Source: Deltaproteobacteria bacterium
GTDB lineage: Bacteria > Desulfobacterota > Desulfobacteria > Desulfobacterales > ETH-SRB1
Direction of reading: 5' to 3'
Length of the DNA: 8,301 nucleotides
NCBI GenBank assembly: GCA_019314185.1
Contig: JAFCZU010000123.1
Coordinates: 1-8,301 of the forward strand
Shown one piece after another: positions 5,823 through 8,301 of this stretch. Position 1 is the first letter of the stretch; each line of letters begins with the position of its first letter. Both the position numbers and the translations under genes were made by a program. Under the pieces are notes generated by a model. That model was not told the DNA's origin and did no database searches. It saw only the letters and a program-made list of their open reading frames with translations.

Positions 5823-8003
5823 TCATTCCTCTGCTATCATAAAAGTTATCCGGGTGGTTTCAATCATGTCTTCAATTGTAATGGGCCAAGTACCGGTTTC
5901 GTTTTCCAAATGCTCGCGTAGGCACTCAAGTTCCTCAAGTTGCCCCTTGTCCGATGCCCTGGTTTTGATATCCGCGGTCTGAACCCCGTACCCACGGATA
6001 ACCCTATAATCTTCCACCACAATCGTTTTTTGATCAAAATGGACTTCCATATATTCCTTTGGCATTTCCGTTGAACCTACGGCAAAATACTCCAATGTTG
6101 CAACAGATCCGTCTTCATACTCAAGAATAATGCTCTTGTTGTCTGTGGCGCTTATACTTTCGGTTTTTGGTTGAAGAATAGCGGAGCTGACCGCTTTTAC
6201 CGGTGCATCAATCAGGTAAGAAAAGAGATCAATAATATGGCACGCCTCTCCGATAATTCTTCCGCCATCTTCGTGAACCCAACTATCCATTGGAATATAT
6301 CCAGCATTCATACGATAATGGATGAAGAGGGGATTGATGCGGGTTTGAACATGCTTCTTGACTTCCCGCGCATATTTTGAAAAGCGGCGGTTAAAACCAA
6401 CCATGAGCAAAGGCAACTTTGAGTTTTGAGTTTTGGGTTTTGAGTTAAAAAAATCCTTGATGGCTTCAAGTTCTTCTTGGTTGGTGCAGAGTGGTTTTTC
6501 GACAAAGGTGTGTTTGCCAGTCTGGAGGCTTTCAAGAACCATTTTGCCGTGGAGATTATGCCGGGTGCAGATCATGGTCAGGTCTATTTCGGGATCAGAC
6601 AGAATTTCTTTGTAATCAGTGGTGGCATATGCCGCCCCGAATTGTTCGGCAATTGCTTTTGCTTTGTGACCGGTGCGGCTGCATATTGCTCTTATATCGT
6701 ATTTGTCTGATAATTTTTGAAGATTGGGAAGATGCATGCCGACGGCAAAATTTCCAGCGCCGATAATGCCGACTCTGATTCTTTTTCCCGCATCAACTGC
6801 ATTTACTTTCCTGATCTCAAAAGTTCCGGGCCTGTAATCGGAAATTACTGCATCGTCCGCAGGTTCTCCATAATCAAGCAATACAAGAAGTGGTCGGCTT
6901 GGCTGCTTCAAGGTTTCAAAGGCATTTGCTACATCTGCTATGGGATAAACCCCTTCGATCATAGAGGCTATGTCAAGTGTGCCGGCTACAAGTAGCCTGA
7001 GGTATTCCGTCATATTACGGTTTTCAGTCCATCTGACATAAGCATAGGGATAATCAAGCCCTTTTTGCTCATAATTTTCATCATAACGCCCAGGTCCGTA
7101 TGATGTAGATATCAGAAAATCAATTTCCTTTTGGTATAAATCTTCCCGCCGCACCTCTTTGCCATAAACGCCGACCATTACCAATCTGCCTTTTTTGCGC
7201 GTCATGGAAAGCGCCTGTGAAAGAGCGGATGACTTGTCTGTTGCCGCAGTGAAAATGACTGCATCCGCTCCGTGTCCATCTGTCACATGGAAAACAGTCT
7301 TAATCTGATCTGATTCAATTGATGGATCAATCGTCCGTTCCGCGCCGAATTTGCCCGCAAGCTCAAGGCGGCGTGGATCAAGATCAACAGCAATACAACG
7401 CCCGCCAGCGGCCCTGACAAGCTGCACGGCAATCAGACCCAGAATGCCTGTTCCATACACAACCACAAACTCGCCAAGCTGAATATTCGCGCGCCTTACA
7501 CCCTGCATGGCAATGCTTCCAAGGGTCACAGTGGACGCAGATTTGTAATCCAGACCATCCGGGATACGCATAACCAGATTGCGCGGCACATCCACAAATT
7601 CCGCGTGATTTGCTATCCCGGCGCCTGCCGTTGCGACTCGATCTCCCTGTTTTATGTCTGTAACACCCTCGCCCACCGCCAGCACAATACCAGACAGAGA
7701 ATAACCCGTTGGTTTTGCAGTATCCTGTCCTTTTTTATCGCTGGTCGAAACGCTCCTTATTTTAGCAAACGTTTTTGAGAAACCATCGGATTTCAACATA
7801 TTCCATGCTTTTTCCACCTTTTCCGGCCGCTGCATGGCCTTGCGGATAAGAGACGTTTCTTTGGCTGCCTGCATACCGGCAACCTCAGTACCCGCTGAAA
7901 TGCAGGAATATACAACCTTTATAAGGACAGACCCTGGAGAGACATTTGGTTTGGGAACGTCTTCCGCAAATACCTTTCCCTTTTTAATTAGTGCTTGAAG
8001 CAT
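5823..8003 (-). CDS. Bi-domain oxidoreductase: zinc-type alcohol dehydrogenase fused to Gfo/Idh/MocA dehydrogenase
   Basis: A 726-residue cytoplasmic fusion, the usual length for this EPS-cluster family. Residues 1 to about 380 form a medium-chain dehydrogenase: CISAGTE (34-40), the GYSLSGIVLAVGEGV segment (100-114) and nucleotide-binding VVYGTGILGL (181-190) followed by AVDLDPRRLELA (205-216). Residues 410-726 form a Gfo/Idh/MocA sugar dehydrogenase: GIIGAGNFAVGMHLPNL (412-428), FVEKPL (500-505) and GEACHIIDLFSY (585-596) with the conserved His589. It presumably carries out linked NAD(P)-dependent redox steps on a sugar or sugar nucleotide; the substrate is not known to me. A linker between FVEKPL and LLMVGFNRRF contains an in-frame heptamer repeat. 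The start at 8003 is preceded by an A-rich tract (8004-8030) but no clear Shine-Dalgarno. It is the first gene of the operon visible here. Confidence 0.9.
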   Translation of the reverse strand: MLQALIKKGKVFAEDVPKPNVSPGSVLIKVVYSCISAGTEVAGMQAAKETSLIRKAMQRPEKVEKAWNMLKSDGFSKTFAKIRSVSTSDKKGQDTAKPTGYSLSGIVLAVGEGVTDIKQGDRVATAGAGIANHAEFVDVPRNLVMRIPDGLDYKSASTVTLGSIAMQGVRRANIQLGEFVVVYGTGILGLIAVQLVRAAGGRCIAVDLDPRRLELAGKFGAERTIDPSIESDQIKTVFHVTDGHGADAVIFTAATDKSSALSQALSMTRKKGRLVMVGVYGKEVRREDLYQKEIDFLISTSYGPGRYDENYEQKGLDYPYAYVRWTENRNMTEYLRLLVAGTLDIASMIEGVYPIADVANAFETLKQPSRPLLVLLDYGEPADDAVISDYRPGTFEIRKVNAVDAGKRIRVGIIGAGNFAVGMHLPNLQKLSDKYDIRAICSRTGHKAKAIAEQFGAAYATTDYKEILSDPEIDLTMICTRHNLHGKMVLESLQTGKHTFVEKPLCTNQEELEAIKDFFNSKPKTQNSKLPLLMVGFNRRFSKYAREVKKHVQTRINPLFIHYRMNAGYIPMDSWVHEDGGRIIGEACHIIDLFSYLIDAPVKAVSSAILQPKTESISATDNKSIILEYEDGSVATLEYFAVGSTEMPKEYMEVHFDQKTIVVEDYRVIRGYGVQTADIKTRASDKGQLEELECLREHLENETGTWPITIEDMIETTRITFMIAEE
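6418..6446. repeat. Heptamer microsatellite inside the oxidoreductase gene
   Basis: About four units of TTTTGAG on the plus strand, one of them TTTTGGG, the first lacking one T, plus two trailing bases. In the coding frame it encodes the SKPKTQNSK linker between the EKP motif and LLMVGFNRR of the Gfo/Idh/MocA domain. Because seven is not a multiple of three, gain or loss of a single unit would shift the frame. Confidence 0.8.
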
Positions 8004-8028
8004 AACTTTTTTTCTTTTTTGTTTTTCT

Positions 8029-8139
8029 TACAATGGGGGTCGGGCCACGCTATCATATTGAATTCTTTAGATTAATGTTCCAAAAATAGCCGTTTTTAGC
8101 CCCAATATCGTCATTTTTGATGCCGGAAATGCCGCTATA
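8029..8139. repeat. Repeat unit copy A (26-base identical core at 8029-8054)
   Basis: The core begins TACAATGGGGGTCGGGCCAC and ends GCTATC, and is identical to the core of copy B at 8191. For roughly 80 further bases the two copies stay clearly similar but diverged, including a shared TCCAAAAATAG followed by a T-run. The right limit is approximate. It lies just upstream of the oxidoreductase start. From memory, such GGGGTCGGGCC-type sequences occur beside REP-associated (Y1/IS200-like) transposase genes, so it may be a non-autonomous element or transposon end. No transposase gene is visible. Confidence 0.7.
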
Positions 8140-8190
8140 GCAAGCCACTGGGCAGACTTGCGGGACGTCCATAAATAAGTAAATAACTCG

Positions 8191-8301
8191 TACAATGGGG
8201 GTCGGGCCACGCTATCTTATTAATATTTATGGATTATCGCTCCAAAAATAGGTGTTTTTTGCTCTTAACTCGCTATTTTCAGGGGTAAAATCACTATTGT
8301 A
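8191..8301. repeat. Repeat unit copy B (core at 8191-8216), running to or past the window edge
   Basis: Second copy in the same orientation, 162 bases after copy A. The 26-base core is identical and the following bases align without large gaps at many positions. The unit may end near TCACTATTGTA at the right edge or continue outside. The 50 or so bases separating the two units (8140-8190) show no recognised feature. No coding sequence is supported anywhere between 8004 and 8301. Confidence 0.7.

Noticed and set aside
5460..5921. 153-codon plus-strand frame and other plus-strand frames
   Set aside because: They run antisense to clearly recognisable flippase and oxidoreductase coding sequence and encode no family motif. 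They are shadows.
8052..8083. Candidate promoter (TTGGAA and TATGAT on the minus strand) upstream of the oxidoreductase
   Set aside because: The spacing is about 20 bases, outside the usual range, and the elements lie within the repeat unit, so their sequence need not reflect promoter function.

Overview
The window reads as one leftward-transcribed (minus-strand) polysaccharide or capsule/EPS operon from a Gram-negative-type bacterium of moderate, slightly AT-rich composition. The gene set is a bi-domain oxidoreductase, a Wzx-like flippase, a heparinase II/III-family protein and two SAM methyltransferases. A lead-in repeat of a type I associate with REP/Y1 transposase elements is also present. 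Together these fit Desulfobacterota or a related environmental lineage, but that placement is an inference and not secure. No gene is convincing on the plus strand.

Layout, in transcription order from right to left. The upstream spacer (8004-8301) carries two copies of a repeat unit with an identical 26-base core. Next is a 726-residue fusion of a zinc-type alcohol dehydrogenase domain with a Gfo/Idh/MocA dehydrogenase domain (5823-8003). A 91-base gap follows, holding what looks like the orphaned start of an asparagine synthase gene (5742-5819). Then comes the flippase (4403-5731). A 309-base gap follows, holding an N-terminal remnant of an alpha/alpha-toroid (squalene-cyclase-like) polysaccharide-locus protein with an in-frame stop (4090-4308). 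The last block is the N-terminal half of a heparinase II/III-like protein (2867-4093), a zinc-ribbon methyltransferase (1867-2880), the C-terminal half of the heparinase-like protein (1124-1870) and a second methyltransferase (56-1039). A strong Shine-Dalgarno at the left edge (10-15) shows that the operon continues outside the window.

The most notable feature is the broken heparinase-family gene. Its catalytic toroid half and its beta-sandwich half lie in separate ORFs with a methyltransferase gene between them. Both junctions are short coding overlaps (14 bases and ATGA), and the two halves sum to the length expected of one ordinary protein. The intervening methyltransferase carries a G10 homopolymer exactly in its SAM-binding glycine loop, where gain or loss of one G would truncate it, as in a phase-variable contingency gene. 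The downstream heparinase half has no visible Shine-Dalgarno of its own, so its translation may depend on the methyltransferase being in frame.

With the two gene remnants upstream, the locus appears to have been remodelled by several deletions and an insertion. The surviving complete genes would supply sugar modification (oxidoreductase, methyltransferases), export of lipid-linked repeat units (flippase), and possibly polymer trimming or modification if the two heparinase halves assemble.
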